From Guptibacillus hwajinpoensis (GTDB lineage: Bacteria; Bacillota; Bacilli; Bacillales; Guptibacillaceae), in contig NZ_JAIVKU010000004.1 in assembly GCF_020524165.1 (NCBI RefSeq), positions 992,001 through 1,056,000 on the forward strand: 64,000 nt of DNA. Reading direction: 5' to 3'. Position 1 is the first letter of the stretch. Every line of letters starts with the position of its first letter. Below are positions 49,399 to 58,973 of this stretch, piece after piece. The notes under the pieces are model-generated. The model searched no databases. It was not told the origin of the DNA and was given only the letters and a program-made list of their open reading frames with translations. The position numbers and the translations under genes were made by a program.

Positions 49399-50044
49399 AT
49401 GATTGCCGAATCTGATCAATGGCTAATTTGCGATCAGTTTGATTATAAATAGCTGATCCTGCAACGAGAACGGTAGCCCCTGCTTCAATACATGCGCGCG
49501 CCGTTTCAGCATTCACACCGCCGTCTACTTCAATTTCAGGTGTAACGCCTAATGAATCGGCAAGCTGTCTCGTCTCGGTAATCTTAGAAAGCACCCGTTC
49601 AATAAACGCTTGTCCTCCAAAACCAGGATTTACTGTCATCAAAAGGACAAGGTCAACATCTTCAATGACGTGTTTAATCGCATCGACAGGTGTTGCTGGG
49701 TTAATGACAACGCCCGCTTTCACACCTTTACTTTTTATTAGCTGAATCGTACGGTGAAGATGCGGACATGCTTCAGCGTGGACGGTGAGAATATCTGCGC
49801 CAGCTTCCGCAAATTCTTCAATGTACTGATCAGGATTTTCAATCATAAGATGAACATCTAAAGGCAGGGACGTGACCGGGCGAAGCGCGCGTACAATCGG
49901 TGCACCGATTGTAATGTTCGGAACAAAATGTCCGTCCATAACGTCAACGTGAATGTAGTCAGCTCCAGCTGCTTCAACATCTTTCACTTCCTCACCTAAT
50001 CGAGCAAAATCTGAAGCTAGAATAGAAGGGGCGATTTTTATCAT
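49397..50044 (-). CDS. rpe: Ribulose-phosphate 3-epimerase
   Basis: 215-residue TIM-barrel enzyme of the pentose phosphate pathway. IAPSILASDFARLGEEVKDV start, DYIHVDVMDGHFVPNITIG (metal ligands), PLDVHLMIENPDQYI, LLMTVNPGFGGQAFI and EVDGGVNAETARACIEAGA. GGAGGTATTAAC precedes the ATG. It follows rsgA with a 1-nt gap. Confidence 0.98.
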   Translation of the reverse strand: MIKIAPSILASDFARLGEEVKDVEAAGADYIHVDVMDGHFVPNITIGAPIVRALRPVTSLPLDVHLMIENPDQYIEEFAEAGADILTVHAEACPHLHRTIQLIKSKGVKAGVVINPATPVDAIKHVIEDVDLVLLMTVNPGFGGQAFIERVLSKITETRQLADSLGVTPEIEVDGGVNAETARACIEAGATVLVAGSAIYNQTDRKLAIDQIRQS

Positions 50045-50045
50045 G

Positions 50046-50933
50046 TTAATACCTCCGTTTTTGATCCTTTATTTCTTGAAAAAAAGAAGAATAATGGTCG
50101 TAGCGATACGCCTTAATCTCTTCTTTCTCTACTGCAGTCTTAACCGCGCAACCTGGTTCTGATTGATGAGTACATGCTCGAAACTTACATTCGCTACTTT
50201 TCTCTTGTATTTCGGGAAAATAAAGCCATAGATCGTCTGCTTCAATCCCTCTAAAGTCAAGTGAACTAAAACCAGGCGTGTCAGCGACAAGGCCCGATCC
50301 AAAAGGAATGAGTTCAACATGTCTCGTCGTATGCTTTCCTCGACCAAGATGTGTAGAGATATCACTTGTGTCAAGCTCAAGGTCAGGGTTAATGGCATTT
50401 AAGAGGGAGGACTTCCCCACTCCAGATTGTCCCGCAAACACCGTAACTTTTTCTTGAAAATACGGTTCAATTTCTGCTACGCCCGAAAGACTCTGAGCTG
50501 ACGAAACAATCACATCGTACCCTACATCCCGGTAATCATCCGCATAGGCCATGATTTCATTTTCTTCAGCATTTGAAACAAGATCGATCTTCGATATGCA
50601 GATGATCGGTCGAATATCACTTGCTTCAATATGAACAAGAAATTTATCAAGAAGCTGCGTATTAAAGGTTGGTTGAGTAGCTGAAAAAACAAGAAATGCT
50701 TGATCAACATTGGCTATTGGAGGACGAACTAACTCATTTTCTCTTTCTTTAATCTCAAGAACATAGCCGTCGGTTTTATTTTCTGCTTCATACACAACAT
50801 AATCGCCTACAAGAGGGGTAATCTTTCGCTTTCTAAAATTCCCTCTCCCTCTACACTGATAAATTTCTTTATTCAATTCATCCTGCACGTAATAAAAGCC
50901 GCTTAACGCTTTAATGATTCTTCCATCTGCCAT
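50046..50933 (-). CDS. rsgA: Small ribosomal subunit biogenesis GTPase RsgA (CpgA)
   Basis: 295-residue circularly permuted GTPase that checks late 30S assembly. OB fold (about 1-70), G4 CISKIDLV, G1 FAGQSGVGKSSLLNAI, switch region HLGRGKHTTRHVEL, G3 DTPGFSSL, and a C-terminal zinc knuckle CKFRACTHQSEPGCAV. It is a PrkC substrate in B. subtilis and is adjacent to prkC here. ATG 50933 has AAGGAG 6 nt upstream; the open frame extends to 51026 inside prkC, but that part is out of frame with known homologues. Confidence 0.97.
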   Translation of the reverse strand: MADGRIIKALSGFYYVQDELNKEIYQCRGRGNFRKRKITPLVGDYVVYEAENKTDGYVLEIKERENELVRPPIANVDQAFLVFSATQPTFNTQLLDKFLVHIEASDIRPIICISKIDLVSNAEENEIMAYADDYRDVGYDVIVSSAQSLSGVAEIEPYFQEKVTVFAGQSGVGKSSLLNAINPDLELDTSDISTHLGRGKHTTRHVELIPFGSGLVADTPGFSSLDFRGIEADDLWLYFPEIQEKSSECKFRACTHQSEPGCAVKTAVEKEEIKAYRYDHYSSFFQEIKDQKRRY

Positions 50934-50943
50934 GTAGGACTCC

Positions 50944-52971
50944 TTACTCATTTTTTCCATATTTTTGTTTTGCTTCTTCGTACGTAATGGTTTTCGAGTT
51001 TTCTTTCTTTTCTTTGCCATCCACAAAGGTTTTATACGAAGCTTCCTCGCCAGGGTAGATCGTTAAATCGAAGTTAATTTCTTTTGTTTCTGTAATGGTT
51101 TCTGAGATTTCTTCCCCTTCTGTTGTCGAATCGGTATAAAGAATTTCAATTAAATGTTCTTCACCCTTTTTCACATCGACCTTAAAGGAGTTTGGAACAA
51201 CAATCGCCTCATCTTCAGGTGATGGTTCTGGCTCAGGTTGTGGTTCTGGGTCCGGCTCAGGTTCTGGTTCTGGTTCTGGCTCGGGCTCTGGACCTTTCGA
51301 TAAGGTTATCGTAATCTCATCACCTTTTCTAACTTCAGCTGCAATACTTGGCGATTGTGAGAGGACGGTACCTTCGTCTACTGAGTCACTAAATTCCGAC
51401 TCATCATAAGAGAGCGTTAATTTCTTTTCTTGCGCATATTCCTCTACTTCCTCTTTCGTTCTACCTGTTAAATCTTCTAGGTTGAATGGAGGGTCTCCTA
51501 AACTAAACCAAATGACAATTGTATCCTCTGTTGGCAGAACCATTTTGCCAGCTTCAGGACTTTGATCAAAAATTTCACCTTCAGGAGTATCACGGTATTC
51601 CTCTTCGAATTTGATATTTTTGAATCCCTGTTCTTTTAATAAAGCTTCCACTTCATCTTTTTGTTTCCCTATATAATCGCCGAGCTCTGTTTTTTCAGCC
51701 CCCATACTCACATAAAGGGTAACTGTACTATCTTCTTTCACCATTGTTCCAGAAGTCGGATCCTGATTGATAACATCATCTTCCTCTACTTCTTCACTAA
51801 ACTGCTCTTCTTTCTTTACATCAAGATTTTGTTCTATTAATGCGGATCTTGCTTCCTCGTATTCCATTCCCGTTACGTCCGGAACTTCCACATCACTCAC
51901 ATAGAAGAGGTCAGGCATAAATGTAAAAGCTAGTGCACCTGCGCCGCCAAGAAGCAAAAGGATGAGTAGCACAATGGAAACAATCTTCCCTGTCTTCTTT
52001 TTCTTTTTAGGCGGTGGATTGCTAGATTCATCATTTTGAACAGGTTGTTGAGGCATCGTATTTTCTGTCACACTTTGATGATCTGGAATGACAGGAGTGA
52101 GGATTTTTGTCGCTTCCTCATCATCCGGTTCAGGCGGTTTTTCATAAACTTTTGTCGGGTCAAGGGCCATGTCCAGCGCTTCATACATTTCTTGAGCACT
52201 TTGATAGCGTTGGACTGGCTCTTTCGCCATCGCCTTCATAATAATATGCTCAACATTTTTTGGTAAAGATGTATTAATTAGACTAGGCTTTGGAAAGCGA
52301 TCTTGTAGGTGCTTTAGGGCTACAGATACGGGGGAATCACCTGAAAAAGGAAGTACTCCCGTTACCATTTCGTATAGCACAACACCAAGAGAATAAATAT
52401 CTGATCGTTCATTTGCTAGTGCTCCCCGCGCCTGTTCCGGTGAAAAGTAATGAACAGAGCCAAGAACCGAATTCGTGTGTGTAATCGTTGCAGAAGTCAT
52501 CGCCATGGCGATTCCAAAATCCGTTACCTTCGCATCTCCGTACTCATCAATCAGAATATTATGAGGCTTAATATCCCGATGAATAATGTGATTCTCATGG
52601 GCATGCTCAATCGCAGATGTCATTTGTTTCATAATATCTAGCGCTTCTTCAATGGGCAGAGCGCCTCGATCACGAATCTTTTGCTTCAGCGTTGTTCCTG
52701 CAACATATTCCATAACGATGTAGTAAAAGTCTTCTTCTTCCCCAACGTCATAGATTGACACAACATTCGGATGTGCGAGGCTCGTAGCTGATTCAGCTTC
52801 GCGACGAAATCGCTTGATAAAATCATCATCTTGTGAGAATTCAGGACGAAGCAATTTAACAGCAACGGTCCTATCTAGAATTAAATCTAAAGCTCGATAG
52901 ACGATAGCCATCCCGCCGTCACCAATCACTTCAAGCAGTTTGTAACGTCCATTAATATGCTTCCCTAGCAT
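50944..52971 (-). CDS. prkC: Serine/threonine protein kinase PrkC with PASTA repeats
   Basis: 675-residue membrane kinase that senses muropeptides and controls growth and spore germination. Kinase domain about 10-270 with Lys39 in VAVKLL, catalytic Asp133 in HRDIKPHNIL and DFG at 151-153; juxtamembrane region to 325; one membrane helix (330-350); three PASTA domains (about 360-423, 428-492, 496-559); a Pro-Glu repeat linker (561-587); and an Ig-like C-terminal domain. The Pro-Glu linker is longer and more regular than in B. subtilis PrkC (648 aa). It overlaps the end of prpC by 7 nt. Confidence 0.97.
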   Translation of the reverse strand: MLGKHINGRYKLLEVIGDGGMAIVYRALDLILDRTVAVKLLRPEFSQDDDFIKRFRREAESATSLAHPNVVSIYDVGEEEDFYYIVMEYVAGTTLKQKIRDRGALPIEEALDIMKQMTSAIEHAHENHIIHRDIKPHNILIDEYGDAKVTDFGIAMAMTSATITHTNSVLGSVHYFSPEQARGALANERSDIYSLGVVLYEMVTGVLPFSGDSPVSVALKHLQDRFPKPSLINTSLPKNVEHIIMKAMAKEPVQRYQSAQEMYEALDMALDPTKVYEKPPEPDDEEATKILTPVIPDHQSVTENTMPQQPVQNDESSNPPPKKKKKTGKIVSIVLLILLLLGGAGALAFTFMPDLFYVSDVEVPDVTGMEYEEARSALIEQNLDVKKEEQFSEEVEEDDVINQDPTSGTMVKEDSTVTLYVSMGAEKTELGDYIGKQKDEVEALLKEQGFKNIKFEEEYRDTPEGEIFDQSPEAGKMVLPTEDTIVIWFSLGDPPFNLEDLTGRTKEEVEEYAQEKKLTLSYDESEFSDSVDEGTVLSQSPSIAAEVRKGDEITITLSKGPEPEPEPEPEPEPDPEPQPEPEPSPEDEAIVVPNSFKVDVKKGEEHLIEILYTDSTTEGEEISETITETKEINFDLTIYPGEEASYKTFVDGKEKKENSKTITYEEAKQKYGKNE
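51227..51294 (-). repeat. Pro-Glu coding tandem repeat in prkC
   Basis: A run of imperfect 6-bp units (minus-strand CCAGAA/CCTGAG/CCGGAC types) encodes alternating Pro and Glu/Asp/Gln with about a dozen acidic-proline pairs. Such repeats can change length by slippage without breaking the frame. Confidence 0.7.
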
Positions 52972-53723
52972 GAGGATTCACTTCCAGAAGCTGAAGAGTT
53001 TTCAATAATCGCAACCGTAATGTTGTCCTCTCCACCTGCTTCGTTTGCTAATCGAATAAGCTCTGTTGCCTTCTCTTTAAGAGATCGGTCAGAATTCATC
53101 ACTTTTTCCAAATCACGATCAGCAACTTTATTCGTTAATCCATCGGAGCAAAAAAGGGCTGCATGATGTTCATCCCATTCGAACGTATGAATATCTACTT
53201 TCACATCCTCATCAGTTCCTAGCGCACGTAAAAGAACGTTTTTTCGTGGATGATCTTCCGCCTCTTCTTCAGAGAGCTGCCCGCTTTTGACAAGTTCATT
53301 CACAAGAGAATGGTCACTCGTTTTTTGATCGAGTACCCGATCTCCGAATAGATAGGCACGACTATCGCCAACGTGACCGATTGTAATAAATTCATCCGTA
53401 CAAACAGCGGCGACAAGTGTGGTTCCCATCCCGGCATATTCCGGTTTTTCTTTAGAAAAGCCAAGGATGGTTTCGTTTGCTTTACGGATGGTATGTAGAA
53501 GCCATGCTTCCGCTCTTCCCGGGCGAAATCCAGCTTTTTCTTCTTTCCAACATATTTCCATGGATTCAACTGCTAGTGCGCTTGCCACGTCACCTGCCTG
53601 ATGACCGCCCATTCCATCTGCTACAATCACAAGGTATTCATCAAGATGATTGTGGAGAAATGTTGTGCTATCTTCATTGTATGCCCTTACCTGGCCTTGA
53701 TCTGTCAATGCGATTGCTTGCAT
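52965..53723 (-). CDS. prpC: Serine/threonine protein phosphatase PrpC (PP2C family)
   Basis: 252-residue PP2C phosphatase that reverses PrkC phosphorylation. Metal-binding motifs: YNEDS, VIVADGMGGHQAGDVAS, GMGTTLVAA, IGHVGDSRAYLF, DHSLVNELVKSG, LFCSDGLTNKV, GGEDNITVAII. ATG 53723 gives MQAIALTDQGQVRAYNED, aligned with homologues, with GGGG 7 nt upstream; the frame to 53801 is not supported. In B. subtilis rlmN precedes it; here rsmB does. Confidence 0.97.
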   Translation of the reverse strand: MQAIALTDQGQVRAYNEDSTTFLHNHLDEYLVIVADGMGGHQAGDVASALAVESMEICWKEEKAGFRPGRAEAWLLHTIRKANETILGFSKEKPEYAGMGTTLVAAVCTDEFITIGHVGDSRAYLFGDRVLDQKTSDHSLVNELVKSGQLSEEEAEDHPRKNVLLRALGTDEDVKVDIHTFEWDEHHAALFCSDGLTNKVADRDLEKVMNSDRSLKEKATELIRLANEAGGEDNITVAIIENSSASGSESSC

Positions 53724-53762
53724 GTGATTACCCCGTCTCCTCTTATCACAAGAATGCGGGAA

Positions 53763-53786
53763 GAACCGCCTACTAAGAGGCGATTC
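53763..53786 (-). terminator. Hairpin between rsmB and prpC
   Basis: Minus-strand 9-bp stem GAATCGCCT/AGGCGGTTC (one G-U), 6-nt loop, followed by TTCCCG. Terminator-like but with almost no U tract, so its strength is doubtful. Confidence 0.45.
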
Positions 53787-53800
53787 ACCAGCACCCAGCA

Positions 53801-55135
53801 TTATTTTTTAACTAGACATGCGATATAAAATCCATCCGTGCCAAAATAATGTGGTAGAAGCTGTAGCTGTCCACCTTCACAGTACTCTGCTACTTTCTCA
53901 GGCAACCGGTTGGAAAGTGTTTGATCTAACTTAAATTCAGGATGTTCTTCCAAGAATTGTTTTACCACTTCCTGGTTTTCCGCTCCTTCTATTGTACACG
54001 TACTGTAAACCAATTTTCCACCTGGTTTTAAAAGAGAGGCCTGAGCTTCAAGTATCCCTTTTTGCACAACTGTAATGCGCTCAATATCTTCTTCTTTCTT
54101 GGACCATTTAATATCGGGCTTTCTTCTTAGTACACCGAAACCAGTACATGGGGCATCAACAAGAATGCGGTCAAACGATTTCGCTTTAAATCGCTCTCCT
54201 ACATTCCGACTATCAAGCGTTTCCGCTTCAATGGCACGTAAGCTCAAACGCTGTGCCTGTTTCTTAATTAACTTCACTTTATGGGCATGAAGGTCAAGCG
54301 AATTCACGTGTCCTGAGCCGTTTAATCGTTCCGCAATGTGAGTTGATTTGCCACCTGGTGCCGCACACGCATCAAGAACTTTCTGACCTGGATCAACGCC
54401 TAGTGCTCGTGCTACCAGCATTGAACTTTCATCTTGAATCGTTAAATCACCACGTTTGTATACTTCTGTATCAAGAACTTTCCCCTGAATAACTTTAATC
54501 GCATCCTTGGATAAACTTCCTTCGACAGCCTCTACGCCTTCTTTTGAAAGATCGTCGATCGCTTGATTAACCGAAGTTCGTGTCACATTCACACGAGCCG
54601 TTACATAAGGAGCAAGCAGGTTCTCTTCGCACATCGCTTCCGTTGCTTCAACACCGAGCTGATCAATCCAACGCTGTACAAGCCAAAGGGGGTGGCTCTT
54701 TGAAATAGAGATGCGTTCTGCCACATCTTCAATGGCTTCAGGATCTTTCAGACCTTTTCGTTGTGTATTGCGGAGAACTCCGTTTACCATCCCACTAATC
54801 CCTTTATGACCACGTTTTTTAGCGATTTCAACCGCTTCATGAATGATCGCACGATCCGGTACTCGATCAAGATATACCATTTGATAAAGCGAAAGTTGCA
54901 AGAGCGAAATAACCCATGTCTGCATTCTCTTTCGATTTGTTAGAAAATCATCTAGGTAGAAATCTAGTGTATTCTTTCGCTGGATTGTACCGTAAACAAT
55001 TTCAGTTAACAATCCTGTATCTTTACGACTTAGCTGATGCTTTTTAATCGTTTCGTTTAATAAAAGGTTGCTATACGCCTGGTTTTTATTAATCTTTTCA
55101 ATTACATCAAGTGCTGCTTCTCTTACATTTGCCAT
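53801..55135 (-). CDS. rsmB: 16S rRNA (cytosine-967-C5)-methyltransferase RsmB
   Basis: 444-residue enzyme (Sun/Fmu). The N-terminal NusB-like RNA-binding domain (about 1-140) is followed by the Rossmann methyltransferase: DACAAPGGKSTHIAERL (AdoMet site), DAPCTGFGVLRRKPD (with the conserved Cys) and STCTIEGAENQEVV (catalytic Cys). ATG 55135 begins MANVREAAL; the frame to 55156 lies in fmt. It overlaps the fmt end region (start 2 nt from the fmt stop codon). Confidence 0.97.
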   Translation of the reverse strand: MANVREAALDVIEKINKNQAYSNLLLNETIKKHQLSRKDTGLLTEIVYGTIQRKNTLDFYLDDFLTNRKRMQTWVISLLQLSLYQMVYLDRVPDRAIIHEAVEIAKKRGHKGISGMVNGVLRNTQRKGLKDPEAIEDVAERISISKSHPLWLVQRWIDQLGVEATEAMCEENLLAPYVTARVNVTRTSVNQAIDDLSKEGVEAVEGSLSKDAIKVIQGKVLDTEVYKRGDLTIQDESSMLVARALGVDPGQKVLDACAAPGGKSTHIAERLNGSGHVNSLDLHAHKVKLIKKQAQRLSLRAIEAETLDSRNVGERFKAKSFDRILVDAPCTGFGVLRRKPDIKWSKKEEDIERITVVQKGILEAQASLLKPGGKLVYSTCTIEGAENQEVVKQFLEEHPEFKLDQTLSNRLPEKVAEYCEGGQLQLLPHYFGTDGFYIACLVKK

Positions 55136-55136
55136 A

Positions 55137-56075
55137 CTATTCACCAAATCTCTCATTTTTCTCGAATGTTCTACCTTGTAAATACTGCGCAGAGGTCATG
55201 CGTTTCTTCCCTGCTGGTTGGATTTCCGTTAACTTAATGGCTGTTGTATTTCCAGTCGCTACAACAGGACCGTCCGCATCTGTGTAAAGAACAGATCCTG
55301 GTTCAGCTTTTTCAGCACTTTCCATTTTCTCTCCCCACCAAATTTTCATTACCTTGCCATTATATTGTGTAAACGCAACAGGCCAAGGATGTAAACCACG
55401 GATCTGGTTATAAATTTCTTCACCTGTCTTTGTCCAGTCAATTTTCTCCTGCTCACGCTTAATATTCGGAGCAAACGTTGCCTCTTCGTCATTTTGCTTC
55501 ACTGGCGTTAACTCATGATTAAGAAGCTTTGGCAACGTTTCTTTCAAAAGTGCTGATCCAGATACGCTTAATTTATCATGAAGGCTTCCGGTATGGTCGC
55601 GTTCTTCAATTGGAACGATGGACTGAGTTAAAATATCACCCGCATCTAATTTTTCTACCATATACATGATGGTAATGCCCGTTTCTTTTTTGCCTTGGAG
55701 GATCGAATAATGAATCGGTGCACCGCCGCGAAGTTCTGGTAACAATGACGCGTGTACGTTAATGCAGCCGTGCTTCGGTGCCTCGAGAAGTTGATTCGGA
55801 AGGATTTGTCCAAAAGCAGCTGTTACAATTAAATCTGGTTTTAAATCCAGAATCGGCTGAAGTTGAGCAGGATCTTTCACTCTCTCGGGCTGGAGCACAG
55901 GGAGGCCGTGTTTTTCAGCGGCGACCTTAACAGGCGGTGGCGTGAGCACTCTTTTTCTACCTTTCGGACGATCAGGCTGCGTTACAACACCAACGATGGT
56001 GTAACCTTCTTCTACCAACATATCAAGTACGGGAACTGAAAAATCAGGCGTGCCCATAAAAACAATTTTAGTCAT
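55137..56075 (-). CDS. fmt: Methionyl-tRNA formyltransferase
   Basis: 312-residue enzyme that formylates initiator Met-tRNA. N-terminal transferase domain: [39 protein letters not shown] (catalytic Asn-His region), the active-site Asp in [12 protein letters not shown]-terminal OB fold from about 205. ATG 56075 overlaps the end of def by 8 nt; the longer frame to 56180 runs inside def and is not supported. def removes the formyl group that this enzyme adds. Confidence 0.98.
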   Translation of the reverse strand: MTKIVFMGTPDFSVPVLDMLVEEGYTIVGVVTQPDRPKGRKRVLTPPPVKVAAEKHGLPVLQPERVKDPAQLQPILDLKPDLIVTAAFGQILPNQLLEAPKHGCINVHASLLPELRGGAPIHYSILQGKKETGITIMYMVEKLDAGDILTQSIVPIEERDHTGSLHDKLSVSGSALLKETLPKLLNHELTPVKQNDEEATFAPNIKREQEKIDWTKTGEEIYNQIRGLHPWPVAFTQYNGKVMKIWWGEKMESAEKAEPGSVLYTDADGPVVATGNTTAIKLTEIQPAGKKRMTSAQYLQGRTFEKNERFGE

Positions 56076-56553
56076 TACTTTCACGCTCTCCTTCCTGTTC
56101 AGGATCAACATAACGAATGACTTTCTCAGTAAACAATACGCCATGAAGGTGATCAATTTCATGTTGAATCGCTCTTGCAAAGAAGCCCTCGGCTTTCAAT
56201 TTAAATTCTCTCCCAAAACGATTTTGCGCTTTTAATGTAACCGTATAAGGGCGCTCGACTTCCCCAAATAACCCTGGAAAGCTTAAGCAACCTTCAAGGT
56301 CGACTTCTTTCCCAGAAGTTTTTATAATCTTGGGGTTGATTAGTTCTAATGCCTCTTCTTCTCTGGTATCAACAACGGCAACCTGTTTGCGAATACCGAT
56401 TTGCGGTGCAGCAAGACCAACGCCCTCTGCTGCGTACATTGTTTCAAACATATCATCGAGTAGCTGATGCAATTCCTTATCGAATTCCTCTACTGGATGG
56501 CATTCAACTTCAAGCACCTCATTTGGATGCATCACAATTTCTCTCATAGCCAT
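56068..56553 (-). CDS. def: Peptide deformylase
   Basis: 161-residue metal-dependent deformylase acting on nascent N-termini. The three family motifs are present: [18 protein letters not shown] (metal Cys) and HEIDHLHG (metal His). ATG 56553 has AGGGAG 7 nt upstream; ATG 56547 is a less likely alternative. It lies between priA and fmt. Confidence 0.98.
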   Translation of the reverse strand: MAMREIVMHPNEVLEVECHPVEEFDKELHQLLDDMFETMYAAEGVGLAAPQIGIRKQVAVVDTREEEALELINPKIIKTSGKEVDLEGCLSFPGLFGEVERPYTVTLKAQNRFGREFKLKAEGFFARAIQHEIDHLHGVLFTEKVIRYVDPEQEGERESND

Positions 56554-56570
56554 GCGTATTCTCCCTTTCA

Positions 56571-58973
56571 CTACATCATCATATAAGGTTGTGTATCAAT
56601 GGATATCTGTAATCCTCCACGACTTATTTCCTTTGAAAAATGCTTTTGAATTTCTTTTAAATAATGCGTTAAATTCGGTTCAGTTTTGTATTTTATCATG
56701 CATTGATACCGATATCTATCTTTGATCCGTGGGATCGGTGAGGCTACAGGACCTAACACTACACTTTGTTTTGATAAGTGTTCCTTTAAATAAGCTGCAA
56801 TTTTCTCTGTCACATCAACCGTTTTGGTTAACTCTTCATGCGAAACATTCACCATAGCAAGAAAATAAAAAGGCGGATAACCAAATTGTTTTCGAGTGAC
56901 CATTTCACGCTGATAAAAAGACTGATAGTCGTGTTCGGCAGCCATTTCAATGCTGTAATGTTCTGGGGTATAGGATTGCACAATCACTTCACCTGGTAGC
57001 AAATGACGTCCTGCGCGTCCACTTACTTGCGTTAGCAGTTGGAACGTCTTCTCTGAAGCTCGGAAGTCAGGGATATGGAGCATCGCATCTCCTGCTAAAA
57101 CGCCAACGAGAGTGACGTTTGGAAAATCAAGGCCTTTCGCGATCATCTGAGTACCGAGTAAAATATCGGCTTTTCCTTCTCCGAATTGATTTAAGAGCTT
57201 CTCGTGAGAGCCTTTTCGTCTTGTTGTATCAACATCCATTCGGACTACCCTTGCTTCCGGAAGGATTTTAGTCAATTCCTCTTCTACTCGCTGTGTTCCG
57301 GTACCAAAAAAGCGAATGTGTTCACTTTCACACTCCGGACACTGAGTGGGAAATCGTTCTTCATGACCACAATAGTGACATCGCATCGTTCCATTGATTT
57401 TGTGATACGTTAAACTAATGTCACAGTGAGGGCATTCTGCCACATAACCACAGTCTCGGCACATCACGAAAGTGGAATAACCTCGCCGATTTAAAAAGAG
57501 CACGGTTTGCTCTTTCTTTTCTAGCCGGTCTTTCAACTTATCGTAAAGGTCGTTTGAAAACATTGATCTGTTCCCCGCTCGTAGTTCTTCTCGCATATCA
57601 ACGATCGCTACAGCTGGCATCGCCTGTTTGTTTACTCTATCTAACAATTCAAGAAGCGTATAGACGCCTTTCGAGGCACGTGCATATGACTCGAGTAATG
57701 GCGTAGCACTGCCAAGCACAACGGGACATTGATAATGCTCGCCGCGCTTAATAGCCACATCTCTCGCATGATAGCGTGGGTTTTCTTCTTGTTTGTAGCT
57801 ACTTTCATGTTCTTCATCAATAATGATAATGCCGAGGTTTGTAAACGGTGCAAATACCGCTGAACGTGCCCCAACAACTACTTTCACTTCTTTCCGATGA
57901 ATTTTTCTCCATTCATCATACTTTTCTCCCCGTGAAAGCCCGCTATGTAACACGGCTACTTCAGAACCGAATCGACTTTTAAACCTGGTCACCATTTGTG
58001 GTGTTAATGAGATTTCGGGAACAAGCACAATCGCTTCTTTTCCCTGCTCGAGGACGCGATGAATGGACTGCAAATAAATTTCTGTCTTCCCGCTCCCGGT
58101 TACGCCGTGAATGAGAAACGTCTCATGATGATGTTCGTTAATACTTGTCAGGATCGGTCTCATCGCTTGTTCTTGAAGATCGGTTAACTCTAGGGCCGTT
58201 GAAGGAATAAATTCACGGCCCTTATATGGATCACGGTAGAGCTCAACTTCTTCTTCTTTTAATATTCCTTTTGAGACGAGTGATTTGATCGTTGACCGAG
58301 TTGTATCAAGCATGTCCATAAGCTCTTTATAAGAAACAGAGCCTTCTTGCTCGATAAAATGCGTGATGATTTCCTGCTGCTTCAAAGCACGATTCCCCAT
58401 CTTTTCCTTTTCAGCTTGAAGCTCGTCCTTTTGAAGTGCCGCCGATAATGAGAGAATGGTTTTAGGAGCTGTTTTCTCTTTTACATCGTACCGCACTTCA
58501 AGTTCATCATTTTTGATTGCGCGGTTTAATTCTTTATGGCTGAAATGCGAAAGAAAATCGTCCCACTTTATCCCGTTAGAAGAAGAAACCATCTTATACC
58601 ACTGAGCCTCTTCATTCACACGATTTCCAAGAACAACGGTTTTCGTTACATTGGCTTTCATTGCTGCAGGCAACATTGCCTGCAGGGCTGAAACCGCGTA
58701 ACAAAGCGTTTTTTCCGTCAACCAGAACCCGAGATCAAGTAATTCTTGTGTTAAGATAGGGGTAACATCTTTTACTTCACTTAATTCTTTTAATTTAGCA
58801 TGCTCCGAATCATTCGCTACTGATATAACAAATCCCTGGATTTTTCGCGGTCCAAAAGGAACAACGACCCTCATTCCAGGTTCAATCATTTCTTCCCATT
58901 CTTTTGGAATCGCATAATCAAACAGGCGATCAGTTTGATTCGCCGGTACATCGACTATGACTTTCGCAATCAT
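56571..58973 (-). CDS. priA: Primosomal protein N' (replication restart helicase PriA)
   Basis: 800-residue PriA, which restarts collapsed replication forks. N-terminal 3'-end binding domain (about 1-105: VIVDVPANQTDRLFDYAIP), winged helix, then helicase motifs LIHGVTGSGKTEIYLQSIHR (I), IIIIDEEHESSYKQEE (DEEH, II), VLGSATPLLES (III), the zinc-binding cysteines (CRDCGYVAECPHC, CHYCGHEERFPTQCPEC), and VSGRAGRHLLPGEVIVQSY. It overlaps coaBC by 4 nt. Confidence 0.98.
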   Translation of the reverse strand: MIAKVIVDVPANQTDRLFDYAIPKEWEEMIEPGMRVVVPFGPRKIQGFVISVANDSEHAKLKELSEVKDVTPILTQELLDLGFWLTEKTLCYAVSALQAMLPAAMKANVTKTVVLGNRVNEEAQWYKMVSSSNGIKWDDFLSHFSHKELNRAIKNDELEVRYDVKEKTAPKTILSLSAALQKDELQAEKEKMGNRALKQQEIITHFIEQEGSVSYKELMDMLDTTRSTIKSLVSKGILKEEEVELYRDPYKGREFIPSTALELTDLQEQAMRPILTSINEHHHETFLIHGVTGSGKTEIYLQSIHRVLEQGKEAIVLVPEISLTPQMVTRFKSRFGSEVAVLHSGLSRGEKYDEWRKIHRKEVKVVVGARSAVFAPFTNLGIIIIDEEHESSYKQEENPRYHARDVAIKRGEHYQCPVVLGSATPLLESYARASKGVYTLLELLDRVNKQAMPAVAIVDMREELRAGNRSMFSNDLYDKLKDRLEKKEQTVLFLNRRGYSTFVMCRDCGYVAECPHCDISLTYHKINGTMRCHYCGHEERFPTQCPECESEHIRFFGTGTQRVEEELTKILPEARVVRMDVDTTRRKGSHEKLLNQFGEGKADILLGTQMIAKGLDFPNVTLVGVLAGDAMLHIPDFRASEKTFQLLTQVSGRAGRHLLPGEVIVQSYTPEHYSIEMAAEHDYQSFYQREMVTRKQFGYPPFYFLAMVNVSHEELTKTVDVTEKIAAYLKEHLSKQSVVLGPVASPIPRIKDRYRYQCMIKYKTEPNLTHYLKEIQKHFSKEISRGGLQISIDTQPYMMM

